Shown here: positions 48,342-60,500 of the stretch, one piece after another
Layout of the letters: each line of letters starts with the position of its first letter
Position numbering within the stretch: position 1 is the stretch's first letter
Assembly: GCA_034620365.1 (NCBI GenBank)
Contig: JAQGEQ010000170.1
Location: 62,001-126,000 of the forward strand
Direction of reading: 5' to 3'
Length of the DNA: 64,000 bases
Source: Pegea sp. RAD2-039
Taxonomy: Eukaryota > Chordata > Thaliacea > Salpida > Salpidae
The notes under the pieces: model-generated
The model's input: only the letters and a program-made list of their open reading frames with translations
What the model was told of the DNA's origin: nothing
Database searches by the model: none
Translations under genes and position numbers: made by a program

Positions 48342-51300
48342 ATGGAGCTTAAAGTAGACAAGCAAAATTCCAACCAAATCAAACAAAAACTCAAGGATGT
48401 AAAAATCGAACAGAATGTCGAATATTGAACTTTCAAATTCTGAATACTGAATGTTGAATAATTTTCAATTTTCTTTCCAGGAAGAAGCAGCAAAGCGGCC
48501 GCGGTGTAAAAGCAACTTATACAAAACAAAAAGCTTTGCTCTGAACCGACCTTCAAGTCTCACTCCCTCCCCTCAACGGAGCTCAGGAATTGAAAACTTG
48601 TCATCTTCGGAGCCTAGCAACAAAAACTTCCATTTCTTTCCATCGCTACGACGGTCGAAATCGCGCCAACGTAAATCGCTGCTCACAAGCCACGTGATCA
48701 GCAACGACAACGTCACAAGCACGCGACTACCACTCTTTCGATCTCCAAGTATGTTTGCGTTGGAGCACGCCAAAGAAGAAGATCTAGTCCCTGCTCGAGT
48801 GGAAGATCTAATCCTGAGATGTCTCAAGTACTTTGGTGAGATTCTCAAATCACGAAAAATTAATCATTAATTCATGAAACTGTAGATGTGAAGACGGGAA
48901 GATGTGAAGAGAGGGACTTTCCCAAAAAGCTCTTCATTGCTCACCATTGGTTTGTGTCTTCGGATCAACTGATGAACAATTTCCAGGAATTATATCCTTT
49001 CTAATTTGCTAATTGCTTAATTTCAAACTGAGAAGTGACGTCATAGCTGTCGATCAGCAGACAATAGAGTTCGAAAAAGCGTTTTTATTTGCATGTTTGC
49101 TTTTCCTTGACTTTTGTATTGTTGCTATGGAAACATTCAAAGAAAAGTTGCAAGATGTGGAGCTGAAGAAGAAGATTTTTCTGGCTGTCGGGTAAGTTGT
49201 GACGTCATCAAGAAGTGATGCAGTTTCAAAACGTTTTCTTTGAAGCTTCTGGCTTCGGGAATTCCCCCAAATGTTTCACTCTGACCCGACTTTGACCCAA
49301 GCTTTGAGAAATTTTCAAGAAATGGCGCGAAACGATCCAGATGTGGACAATGACGTCATTGAACTCAACGCAGAGTCAGTTGTTTATAAATAATTAAAAC
49401 ATGTTTGATGACGTCACTTGTCTTCGACTCGCTCCTTGCAGATGTGATTTCGGCAAAATTCAGCGACTGCAAATGTCTAAGCGACCCAATGACACCAACC
49501 GTAAGTTACGCAAGTACTCACTGGTCTTCAACCACCTCAAGGCCCAGGAACTAGCCGTCCACATATCTTATCTCGAACACAAATGTTTTCGTCGTTTAAC
49601 TGTGAGTCCTAATCTTTTTTTTTACATCTTTCTCTATTTTCTGATATTTTGATTGAAATGATTTTGACGTTTTTATGTAGCACAATAACTAGAAGGCTCA
49701 CTCGATTTTACGATCGATAAATTGATCGATAATCGTTTTGAGCAACTTCTAAATCTACATCAGTCTTATATTGATTATCGAATGTTCAAAATTAGTTTTA
49801 AATTTTCAAATTCAAATCTTTAAAAAACTTTTTTTGATGAATTTCAAACATTTTCAACCATGCTAATTAAAAATCCATTTCTGTATTGTATGTTCGAAAA
49901 AATTCTTTTCATTTTTAATTAATTTGTTTTTAGGTAACTGACTATCTTGAGTATGCTAAACGTGGTTCGATTAAAGGAATCCTGAAATTAGAGAGAGCTG
50001 TCGTTTTATGTAATAATATTACACACTGGGTACAATGTATGATATTAGAGAATCATTCTGCTGCTGAAAGAGCTGCTGCTATTAGCAAGTTTGTAGCAAT
50101 TGCTGAAGTAAGTCTGAAAGTTTATATATATTAAAAAAAGAAACTCAATTCTTAACCTTATTTATTTTCTTGTTACAATTCTTCTTTTTTTCTATTGTCC
50201 TTAGGCTTTTGTTCTGACTGAAAAGTTAAAGCAACAATTCATATATTTTTCTGTCATTATAAATTAAATTTGAAGCTTTTAATATTTTCACGTTAAACAA
50301 CAATGATTAAATATAATACTTTTCTTCAGCAAATATAAATTAATTAAGAAACTATTTATAAACAAAATTTGGATTTTTATTATTAACAAGTTTACTTCAA
50401 TTAGTTTTAAAATAAAAGCATATTTTATCTGCTCTATAATATTTAGTTTGTCTTTTTGTCAACACCTTATAAGAAAATATATCTTTAGAATTAATATATA
50501 ATATTGATCCATTATTTTAGCTTCTATATTTTTATTATAAAGCCAAACTCATATTTGGTGTTTCAAAGTCTCTTATGTCAATATGTTTTGATCACATAGT
50601 GCGTCACTAAAATATAAACTTACGTAGATGTTTCTAAAATTAAAGTAATCCTTGCGAGATTATCAGTTTAAGACCAAGACACAATGAAATATCGAAATTT
50701 TACTTACAAGCACCTTCTATTTGATGAGACACTGATTAGAACCCTTTTTAATTGTTTTTAATACTTGTAGAATTAAAATTACATTCTTTTAAAGATTTAT
50801 TTTAACTTTCATGAAATCTTTAAATAAAAATCTTGAATCTAATTTGCTGTCTACTATTCAAATTGTTTACTGCTACAAGAAGTTAACTTTTTCAAGTAGT
50901 AACTAAAAACCTTTTCTCCTTTCTTCAAGCAATTGATGTTTCATTTATTGATCTAAAGTTAATCAAATCTTAAATACAAAGTCATTAATAAAAACCACTG
51001 ATTGGTTTCCAGATTCTAATCTCGATTATTAACTGATGTTTACTATTTATCAAAACTACCAAATAGTTATTTGCAAGCTCTTGTTTTACAGAAGTTTAAC
51101 TTCAAATTTTAAGTGATTATTGAAAGGTTATCTACTTTAAATAGATTTATTCAAAATTCTTCTGAATCAATCCTTATAAATAAGATTATGAAAGATTAGA
51201 CATTTGAGTCTTCATCAGATTTGACTATAAATTACTTTTTATAGATTTATTTACAACTTATCAATTAGTATTTTACTTGTCAACTATTATCTATAACTAG

Positions 51301-54300
51301 AAACGAATTGAATTTTTTCAACATGAATTAAACGAGAGGAACTGGCTTTTGACAAAATCTAAGATACTTGAAACAGAATATGACCGCAGATTTTGCTAAA
51401 CGGAAACGCGTTAAACTTTTAAGAAAGAAATATTTTGAGATGTGTCATTTTTAACAGTCCTGTTTTTTAAACTAAACAATAACTTTCTTGTTATTTTGAA
51501 TTAATGTAACTAGTCCTAGTTATTGTATATGACCTGACTATTTAATTTCTATTAGCTTTCAAGTTTCCTGTTAGGATTTATCATAGTTTTAAAAATACAC
51601 TTAGAAAATGTTGTTGTTATGAAAAAGATTTAAAAGCTCTTGAAAATTAAAAACAAATACAAAAGAAAGAGTTTATAAAAAAGTTGCTAAAATAAACCAG
51701 AAAAGGAAAATAGAATTTTTAGTGCTTATACCTTCAATAAATGAAATAATTTCAAGACCAAAAATCGATTCAATTTTGTTGTAAATTTGGAATTAATAAT
51801 AGATGACCGGCTTAAGATGCTGAAAGTTTAAAATATTTCAAAAAAATCTAAAAATAAAGAAATAGTTTGAATCGATTAAATGTTTCTTCCAGAAACTTTA
51901 TGTGATGAACAACTTCAGCACGTTAGGAGCGATTGTAGGAGCTTTGGAGCACACAGCAATCGCAAGAATGCACAAAACTATGGATGCTGTTCCAAAAGAT
52001 GTCACTAAAGTAACTTTCGCCCAAAAAGTTGTTTTTTTACTATAACCATGGTAACAAGAGTTTATTTTACAGACTCTAGAACGATTTGTAGAACTGTTGG
52101 ATTCGAAGGCGAATTACAGTAAATATCGAAGAGCTTATGCACAAATTGAAGGCAAATTCAAAGTTCCAATCTTGTGAGTTGATCAAAATTAATCCAAAGA
52201 AATTTAATTTAAATAATCTAAAATGAGTTTGTAGCTGAATTTTTAATGAAATTTGTTTACAGGGCTATCATTTTAAAAGATTTGATTGCAGTACAAGCTG
52301 CTAATCCTGATAAATTAGAAGGCAGTAAGATAAATGTGAAGAAAATGTATATGATTGGAGGAATCTTTGAGGTAGCTCATTTCTAAAAATTGGTAACATG
52401 TTTCATCTCAAATCTTGGATGTTTAGGAGTTGATCAGAATGCAGAGAGCAGCTTTTCCTTTTGAAGTCAACTGCGATTTAGTAAATGCTGTAAGATTCGC
52501 TCTTTACCTGGAATATAGTGAAGATGAAATTTACAAGTTGTCTGAAATCAGAGAACCCCGCCAATCTAAAAACGCAACCTCTCTGGTGGGTTCCAACACT
52601 TGCATCTAAATATTTTATCTTACTAGTAAGAATACTTCTATAAGTCACGTGACTCTTGGTGTTTTTAGAGTCACAATAGTAATAGAATGGCGCTAGAAAA
52701 CATCGGCTTTGCAGACTTTGCTCGTTATACTTGTCAACTAGACACAAACACAATGCGACAACACGTGACTAACATAGTAAACGTAAGTTTGCTTTTATTT
52801 TCAAGTGGCAACTGAAAATGTGTAATGACCGATCGCTCTACTATCACATGATGACTTATTTGTAAAAACAAACTGACTATAATTAGGTTACATACTAATA
52901 GCAAACTATGATACTTAAATCAATTTTCAAGTCTTAAATAACTGCTGATTACTGAAGCGTAACGATGTCACTAGGTATAAGTTTGATCTAAAACATGGTA
53001 TGATAGATACACAAGAAAACTTCCTTTTATTTATTTTTGAACAGTTCTGTTTGGTAAATTGGGTTTTTATACTTTCACTATTAATACCAGCTCTTAAAGA
53101 AGCAATATGTTCACAGCTGTTTTAATTTCTTGTAAATGTTATCCATTTTTTTGATGGAACAAATTTAACTTTTCAAATTTAACTGTTTTTGTAAATGATT
53201 TTAAAAAGGAAATTGGGTAAAATAGAAAGTACCAAAAGTTTATAAAAGTTAATTTATAAATAAATAGTTTGTCACTTTTTATATCTCACTGCTATTCATA
53301 AAAATTTTCACTTAACCAGAAAAGCTATTATTGATCATTAAAGGCTTGATTTACTAAAAGAGGGAAGGTTATTTTTGAACAGTATTATTGTATTTGGTAT
53401 AATCTTTTTATAACTTTTTATTTGTTGCCCTTCAAAATAAACATAAAAATAATAATTATAGATACTATTAATTTTCCCAAAAAAACCTTATCATTGATAA
53501 TTATTTTAAAGGAAATTAAACCATTTTGTAACAAAGTACTTTTTTACTGTATTTGTAAAAGTAAAATTAAAGAAATAAAAATGTTCAATAATTTATTTCA
53601 CTACTTTAGTAAATGTAAATCTTAAATAATCACATTAAAACATTTTTTAATGTGTTAAATATAATTGAAACATATATAATTGGACTTGTCAACATTTCAA
53701 ATAATACTATTTTTATCTGAAACTAAAGTAAATAATGTTTACTTCATAAGCTCCTTACTTCCTGATTTAAACAAGATTGATGATTAGATAATTTAAAGAA
53801 TTATTCTAAAAATAACTTCCTTAAACTTTCAACATTTATTTGTACTACAGTCTGTCTTCAAAGCGTATGATTTAGATTGTGATGGTTTTATTTCAAACGA
53901 AGAATTTGAGAGTTTTGCCAGAAATTTTCAAGGTTTGGATAGCTTCTCTCTTGTTGATGAAGATGGGTAAGTCAAAAATAAGTCTAAAAATTAAGAAAAT
54001 TTCAAATAAGAAATTTAATGAAAAAGCGTTTGATAAACTGTTGCACATTCTATCTTGATGAAAATGACCAGTTAAAATATTCAAACTACTCTACATTCGA
54101 TTTAGTCATTTATTATTAACTACAAATACAAAAACATCGCTTTATTTCAGAGATGGTTTTATAAGTATGACAGAAATGATGGATTATTTCTTGAAATTAA
54201 CATCAACATCAAGCAGAAAGCACGAAGTTTTTCAAAATTTTCAACATGAGTTTTTTGAAACAACTTATTTTCATCTAACTTACTGTGATTTGTGTGAAAA

Positions 54301-57300
54301 AGTGGTAAGCAGAGATAAAAATTTGATTAAAATAGAAAATTTCAAATCTATTTGCCTAAATTGAGCAGACTTCTAGCCTAGTTATTATCGAATCGAAAAT
54401 TCTATTTGTATAGCTCCAGCAGTTAGTAAAAGTTTTATTTATCTCCTACAGCTTTCAATTGTATTGAAGTAATTGCCAACTATTCGTTTATTTTGTAAAC
54501 ACTTTTATTAGTCGTCTACATTTCATTTAAATCAAATTTTACTAACATATAAGTACAATATAAATAATTGTCTTGTAAAGTTTTTTGAGAATACTTTTTT
54601 ATTAGAGTAATTTGCTTCAATTAAAAGCTTGAAAGTCCAAAATACTTGTGTTTTTTATGTTGGTCTAATGATAACTGTATCTTTATCATTTAAATTATAT
54701 TTTGATGTATTTGCAAACACCTGAGTATCCTCATATTGCATTTAGAGCTTGCATTACTCATATATTCAAACAACAAAAGTAGTTTGTAAAATGCTCACGT
54801 GCAAATAAATGAATGCGACACTTTAAGCTTCCAACTATATTCACTTTTTTTAAATAAAAAAAATTTACTTTATGGATGCTTTTAACAAGTGGAAATCCAC
54901 TTTAACTTGTTGGTGATCAATTGCAAAAATATTCAAAAACAAAAAGATAAAAGCATTTATTAAATGTCGATCAAACTTTTGTAAGAAAAATATTTTTATC
55001 AAATTTTATTTTTACAGTTATGGGGTATTGTGAAGCAGGGTTGGAAATGCAGAGGTTTGTTGGTGTCACTACTTTATAATAATATTGTCTGAGCCTTGTG
55101 TAAAGCATTCTTGTTTTACTTATCTGTATTTTTGTGATGAAAACGTGGCATCACAGATAGCTTGACGAATATCAGTAACATAAAATTGTTTATTAGTTGG
55201 CTTTGAAATTAAAACTGATTTATGTTTGTATAGAAATTGTAAGGTTTGAATGCTTCGGGTATTAAATGGTTTGTTTCAATTAGTTGAACTAAAACATTAA
55301 ACTTAAAACTTGAAGATTTTAAGGTTTTGATTCAATAAATAGAATATTTTAAGTAATAGAAAATGTAAAATTTATTGAATTCAGAAAGTTCAGTGATGTG
55401 ATCTTGTTGAATTTTATGCCTAATTTATTAAGGTCATCGTTAAATAAAGATTTTTCTTCCTTAGTGTGTGGCATCAACTGTCATAAGTCATGCAAAAGTC
55501 AAATCGTAGTCGAATGTCGGCCTAAAGACAGTCGTGATAATCATGAAAAGAAGAAAAAGAAAAAAACAAATTCGAAATCTGCATATTCTCCGTCATTTTC
55601 TCCTAAAACAGGTAATTTCTGTTGCAAAATTACATAAAGAATTTCAACAAATTGTAAAAGATCATTTATAAACATGATTCGCTTCAGCAGCTGCTATAGA
55701 AGAAGATGACGCTTTTGAAGCTTCATCTCCAAAACTATGTCTTACTCCTTCATCAAAATCAGCAACATCCACACCAACACATCATCGACATATACCTCAG
55801 ACCACCTCCCAGCTCCCTCACTCCAGCTCTGAATCGTTAAATGATTCGAATCGCTTCAAATCTTCTGATTCGAAAGTGTTTCTGTTTGAAGTGACGGAGA
55901 AAAACCAAAACCGAACTCTAAACATCAGCAGCGAGAAGTCACCTGTAAAAAGAAGATTCGCTGAAAGAAGGAACACAAAAAGACCTCGATCTTCTACTTT
56001 ATGTCTTATAAGAGATCCCACATCTTCATCAAATTCATCCTTGGATTCGTCTAAGCAAGCCATGCATCGATGTGATAGCGGTGTCAGTGGTTGCAGTAGT
56101 TGTGCTTCGTGGTCGGCGCCACCTACACCAGCCACAGCAGAACAGTCGTTAGATGGAGTCAAATTCCTCTACCCACCAGTGACAGGGACCTCTAACCGCT
56201 ACAATCTTACTCCTGCGAGCTCTGATGAAGGTGTTAGAAGTGAAATAAGCAGAAGCGCTGAAAGTTGTATTCTGTCTCATAAAAATAAGGTTAGTAGTTT
56301 TATTGAATCGCTATGTTGTTAATTAGTTAATTAGTTTCAGTAATTTTTTTTCTGGTTCTATTTATCTTTGAGTTTATCTTTCTTGTGGCTGATTACTCAT
56401 GAACTAATGTAACAAAAGATTAAAATCAGAAAATGTAGAAAATATAAATAAATCCAACCCTTGATTGGGGGTTTCCAGCTGCCGAAAACTCCCTAATAAC
56501 TTGTTTATTTACTTTTTATTTATGATTACATAAATAATTATCAAACGATAGTTGTTTTCGAGTTACCATTTTTCAAAAATAGAAAATGTTTGATTTACAT
56601 CTTAAAACAATAAAAGTCCACCGAAAAATTATGAAAAAATACTTTTTATAGAACTGAAGTAAACTTGTTTGGTGCACATCCAAAATATTTATCAGGAAAA
56701 TTATTAATATTGGATTTCCATCAGCTCTTATAAGGTTGATTTCAGTATTATGTCAGATTTAGAAAACTTAAACAAAACATTAAAAACTGAAATAAGTTTT
56801 TTTCCAAAAGGTTTTTGATATTTTTTATACATCTGTAATTTCTTATTTCAGTTTTGATAAGTTTTAATCTAGTTAAACTGTTAGCTGGAATTTTCACATT
56901 ACATATTTAAAAGTGTATAATATTGCAGAAAATTGCTTGACATCAAATCTCTATATCAATAATTCATCTGAAAAAGTGTAAAATTTTTCCGACTAGTAAA
57001 TTTGGAAGGTTAAAAACAATGTTTTTTATAATTTGAACTGTTGTTAAAAATCCATCTAATGTCAAATAAAACTCATTTTCATATATACCAAAACTTGTTT
57101 TACATGAAAACTATTTTACATTGTCATATTTGTAATGTATGAATACCATTATTTTATCAAGAAGAACTCATATAAAAAGCTGTTTTATTAAAAGAGTAAA
57201 CTAAAAAATTGTCAGCAACAAACTCAAACTTAATTTTATTTCTAGAATAATATAATTAACATTTTTATATTTTTGCCTTAATTTTCAGATTGCATCAAAT

Positions 57301-57357
57301 GTATGCAACGAGTTTCAGATGAAATTGAAACTTAAAAATGAAAAAGAGGATTTATGA
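48342..57357 (+). CDS. RASGRP: RASGRP-type Ras/Rap guanine nucleotide exchange factor
   Basis: Exons: candidate 48342-48398, then 48481-48835, 48886-48991, 49135-49191, 49246-49374, 49442-49601, 49934-50107, 51893-52009, 52073-52173, 52263-52371, 52427-52585, 52669-52782, 53851-53966, 54151-54304, 55018-55054, 55465-55611, 55691-56289, 57289-57357; about 919 residues. It exchanges GDP for GTP on Ras or Rap in response to calcium and diacylglycerol. Domain order: Ser/Arg-rich start, RasGEF-N (RVEDLILRCLKYF to FWLREFPQMF), catalytic CDC25 domain (YSLVFNHLKAQELAVHISYL; KVPILAIILKDLIAV), two intact EF-hand loops (DLDCDGFISNEE, DEDGDGFISMTE), and a C1 domain with complete zinc ligands (H-X12-C-X2-C-X13-C-X2-C-X4-H-X2-C-X7-C). 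A Ser-rich tail follows. The 5' end is uncertain: phase 0 entry at 48481 also fits other upstream exons, or an ATG at 48451. Confidence 0.93.
48992..49134 (+). other. AT-AC (U12-type) intron in RASGRP
   Basis: No GT donor lies between the end of the upstream frame and its stop. Instead the intron starts ATATCCTTT, the U12 5' splice-site consensus. It contains TTCCTTGAC (49103-49111), a perfect U12 branch-site match, and ends in AC 24 nt after the branch adenosine. Removing exactly this segment joins NNFQE to LFKEKLQDVELKKKIFLAV in frame, which aligns with the RasGEF-N domain. Confidence 0.85.
50108..51892 (+). other. Long RASGRP intron
   Basis: 1785 nt, A+T-rich, GTAAGT donor and TTCTTCCAG acceptor. 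I see nothing else in it. Confidence 0.8.
52783..53850 (+). other. RASGRP intron before the EF-hand exon
   Basis: 1068 nt, A+T-rich. Open frames inside are A+T-driven and I give them no weight. Confidence 0.8.
54305..55017 (+). other. RASGRP intron inside the C1 domain
   Basis: 713 nt, A+T-rich, splits the C1 domain between CDLCEKV and LWGIVKQGWKCR. No other content seen. Confidence 0.8.
55055..55464 (+). other. Second RASGRP intron inside the C1 domain
   Basis: 410 nt, phase 1, no other content seen. Confidence 0.8.
56290..57288 (+). other. Last RASGRP intron
   Basis: 999 nt, phase 0, A+T-rich, with no other content seen. Confidence 0.7.
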
Positions 57358-57557
57358 ACAAGTCTTGAATGTAACTAAATATTTAGCTTTTTTTTGAGAA
57401 TTTTTGATCTATTTTTACACGGTGTAATTAAGTCGTTTTTAACAAACTGTGCTTAAGTTAAGTTTGACTGGTCGTTGTGTGAGCCTCTAATTATTTTATT
57501 TTGCAATTATCACGATACAAATAAGATGCAGTTGTAGTGATTTTTTTTGGTAAATAT

Positions 57558-57563
57558 AATAAA
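57558..57563 (+). terminator. Poly(A) signal of RASGRP
   Basis: AATAAA 200 nt after the RASGRP stop, followed by a less A+T-biased T/G-containing segment. Confidence 0.5.
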
Positions 57564-60500
57564 GTTCCGTTTCTGCCACTCTTTGTAAGTGCTACATTTT
57601 CGGAAAATTTTTTTCACATATCTTGGCGAGGTCTGTAAAAACTGATTTAATTGTTTTACCTAAAAGTAAACATCAATATGTTCAAATTTCATTTATTGAT
57701 TTTTGGAAAACTCAGTGTAAGCGTTTTATATGTTGAATCATCTTTGTAATAAATTTTTCAAAATTTAATTGCTTGATTGATATTATTAATCGTTGTATTT
57801 AGAATATTTACAAAAAACAAATTTAATAACTAAATATGAAAAGAGCTTTTTCTTATCCTTTGTTAGATTAATTTGTATCTTTACTTTCAAGTACTATAGT
57901 TAAGGAATAATAGTTTAAAAAGAAAAAACCATAAACGAATTAATTTAAACGCCACAATATCTTTGAATTTAAATAAATTTCAAAACACTTAATATTAAAT
58001 AACATAAATAAATAACATAAAAACTACTAATAAAGTCCATTTAAATTATTTAGTTGAAAGTGTTTTAGCGACATCTAGTGTTTTCTCCGTGAAAGCTTCT
58101 TGCTCGAAATAGTATTTGCAATAATTTTACAGATTTTAAAATTATCACTAAACTTTGTATAATTTGTATACCTAACAACCATAGTAATTTTTAGAGAAAA
58201 GCCAAAAATGTTTCAAGTCAGAAGGTTAAATTCTGACGTTTCGTCAGCTTATGTTATACCATGTATCTAAATTGTTTAAAAAATAAAAGTATAACTATCT
58301 CATAAATTTTTAGACTCTTTTTGAGTTATAAAATTTTTGCTAAGTCATACTGAGTTCACAGAAGTAGAAAATGAATAATTTTTTGTCAACAAATTTAGTT
58401 AAAATATTAAAATAGAGCTTATTATTCTTTGTTTCATTTCTATCTTAATCGCTTTATTTGAACTAAAACTATTGTAAAATTACTTCAATAAGTTTTTATT
58501 TATAATTTTTTACAATATTTTTTGCTGCAAAGTGCACAAGCTTTCATTAAGGTAGGTTATTGAAAAATAGTTTAAAGTTTCTGATAGAAATTTACTTGGA
58601 AAGTTTATGTCTTTAGCATTCAACAAAATTTTAACTTAAATGGGTCAATCTAAAAATACTTTATTTTAAAAAGATAAGAAATATCTAAGAACCTTATTTC
58701 TTTTAAACAATCTTTTTGATATTTATATTCAAAATTTTTCGAAATGTAGAAGTTGTTTTATTTTTAAACTATGATGATTTTAATAAGTTTAAGATTCGTT
58801 AGGATACTAAAAATCCTTTAAAAATTGATTAACACATTTTTTAACTAAGTGAATACAAATATCGATAACTTCAGTTTATATTTATCAAATAATACTAGGA
58901 ACATCAAATTTCTATCTTTTGATAATACACATAGTTAATTTCTAAAAATACAAATAAATCGATAGATACTTACACTAAGTTAATGCTGTATTTACTTTTC
59001 AACTTTAAAAATTTTATACCAAAAAGTATTATTAGATAAATCAAATGAAAACATTTAAATACAAATAATCTAAATAGTTATTTCCAAATAATGATTGCAA
59101 ATGTAATCTTGACACAAAAAAACTTAAACTTTTTACTTTTTAAAGTACTTGACAGTTTTTTTTTTATAAAATTATAAATTATAAAAAACTTTATAATTTA
59201 CAAAAATCTTTTTTATCTGAATTTTATTATTCTTATTATTTTGCACTGAATTAATAAAACAATTATTACTTTCCTAACTTGAACCATAATTGACGTTTTG
59301 TAAAAAAATTGATGTTTTTGTAAATTATTTTAATTTTGTAATCTAGAAATATGCCAGTTTTTACTAGATTTCGTAAGTTCTAACAAGCCATCGTAAAATC
59401 TTAAAAGTAATTCTTTAAGTATATTTAAGATTAAATCGTTAATCAGAATATAATTTTTATGTTCATTTAAAACTAAGCGTAAATAAGTTAACTTTAAAAC
59501 TGATTATAATTTTAACGATAATATTAAACAAATAAGTATTTAAAATTCTTTTTATTTTACATTTTTCTGAACTATACATTTAAAAAATGATATTCTACTA
59601 GAAGTATATTTAGTTGAGATTTTGAAAAATGATCATTCAACAAATTTAATTTATAAATCAATAACCTAAAATATAATGTTAATAGTACTTCATTTATTAT
59701 TTTAAGGTTATAATTGGAATACTTTTTTTAACAGAAATTCATCTAACGTCAAAAGTTTCCAATTTATTTGTTTATGATCTTAATAATTATATAACGATTA
59801 TGAGAAAGTACTTTTTTTAGTTTTTTATCACCGTTTAATATATTTTCATAAATATATTCAGTTAGAGTAGATTACTTACCTTATTATTATTTACCTAATT
59901 TCATTAGATATTTTTCTTTTATTTTACTGTATCTAATAAGTTTTACTATTTTCTTTCACTTCAGTTTTAATTAGATTTGTTTGATAAATTCCTGAAAACT
60001 TCAGTCTTTTCACTGTTACCTGTCAATTAGTGATTTGGTTATAAAAAATATTTATATAAAAATATTTATTTAAAAATATTTGTTTAAAAATACTAAAAAA
60101 TATCTTTAGTTTACGATTATAATTACTAGAAGTGAACATTTTATCCTATTCAATATCGATTTCTCATACTTGCATGAAACAGCCACAGTAAAAGATAAGA
60201 TTTTTTAATTTTCTTAAAAACAGTTCACATGATTGGTAATTCAATTTATTTTAGTTACTTGTGTTGATGAATAAGGAAATAATTCTGAGAATTTCTATAT
60301 TTTACAATTTAGTTGTATTTTTTCTCATTTTCTTCACTCTCGAAAAATGTATCTATTCCTAGATTATTTGAAAAACAAATTTCACTTTATTGTTAAAATG
60401 TTTTTGTATTTGACAACTTTTTTATCAAAACCGTGAGGTTAAGAACTGATCAGAAAATAAAATCTGTCTTTAATTTGTGAAATCAATAAGTTTAAATATA

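Larger units (their letters stand above)
41781..48351. repeat. Copy B of the 6571-bp tandem duplication
   Basis: It abuts copy A directly. The final matching base is A at 48351; 48352 is A, where copy A continues with T at 41781. The end falls 10 nt inside a candidate first coding exon of RASGRP (ATG at 48342). A recent real duplication and an assembly artefact both explain two identical copies. Confidence 0.97.

Noticed and set aside
49001-49195. Open frame running through the AT-AC intron of RASGRP (an alternative reading with a new start)
   Set aside because: The frame opens with non-conserved sequence; only removal of 48992-49134 restores the conserved RasGEF-N alignment.
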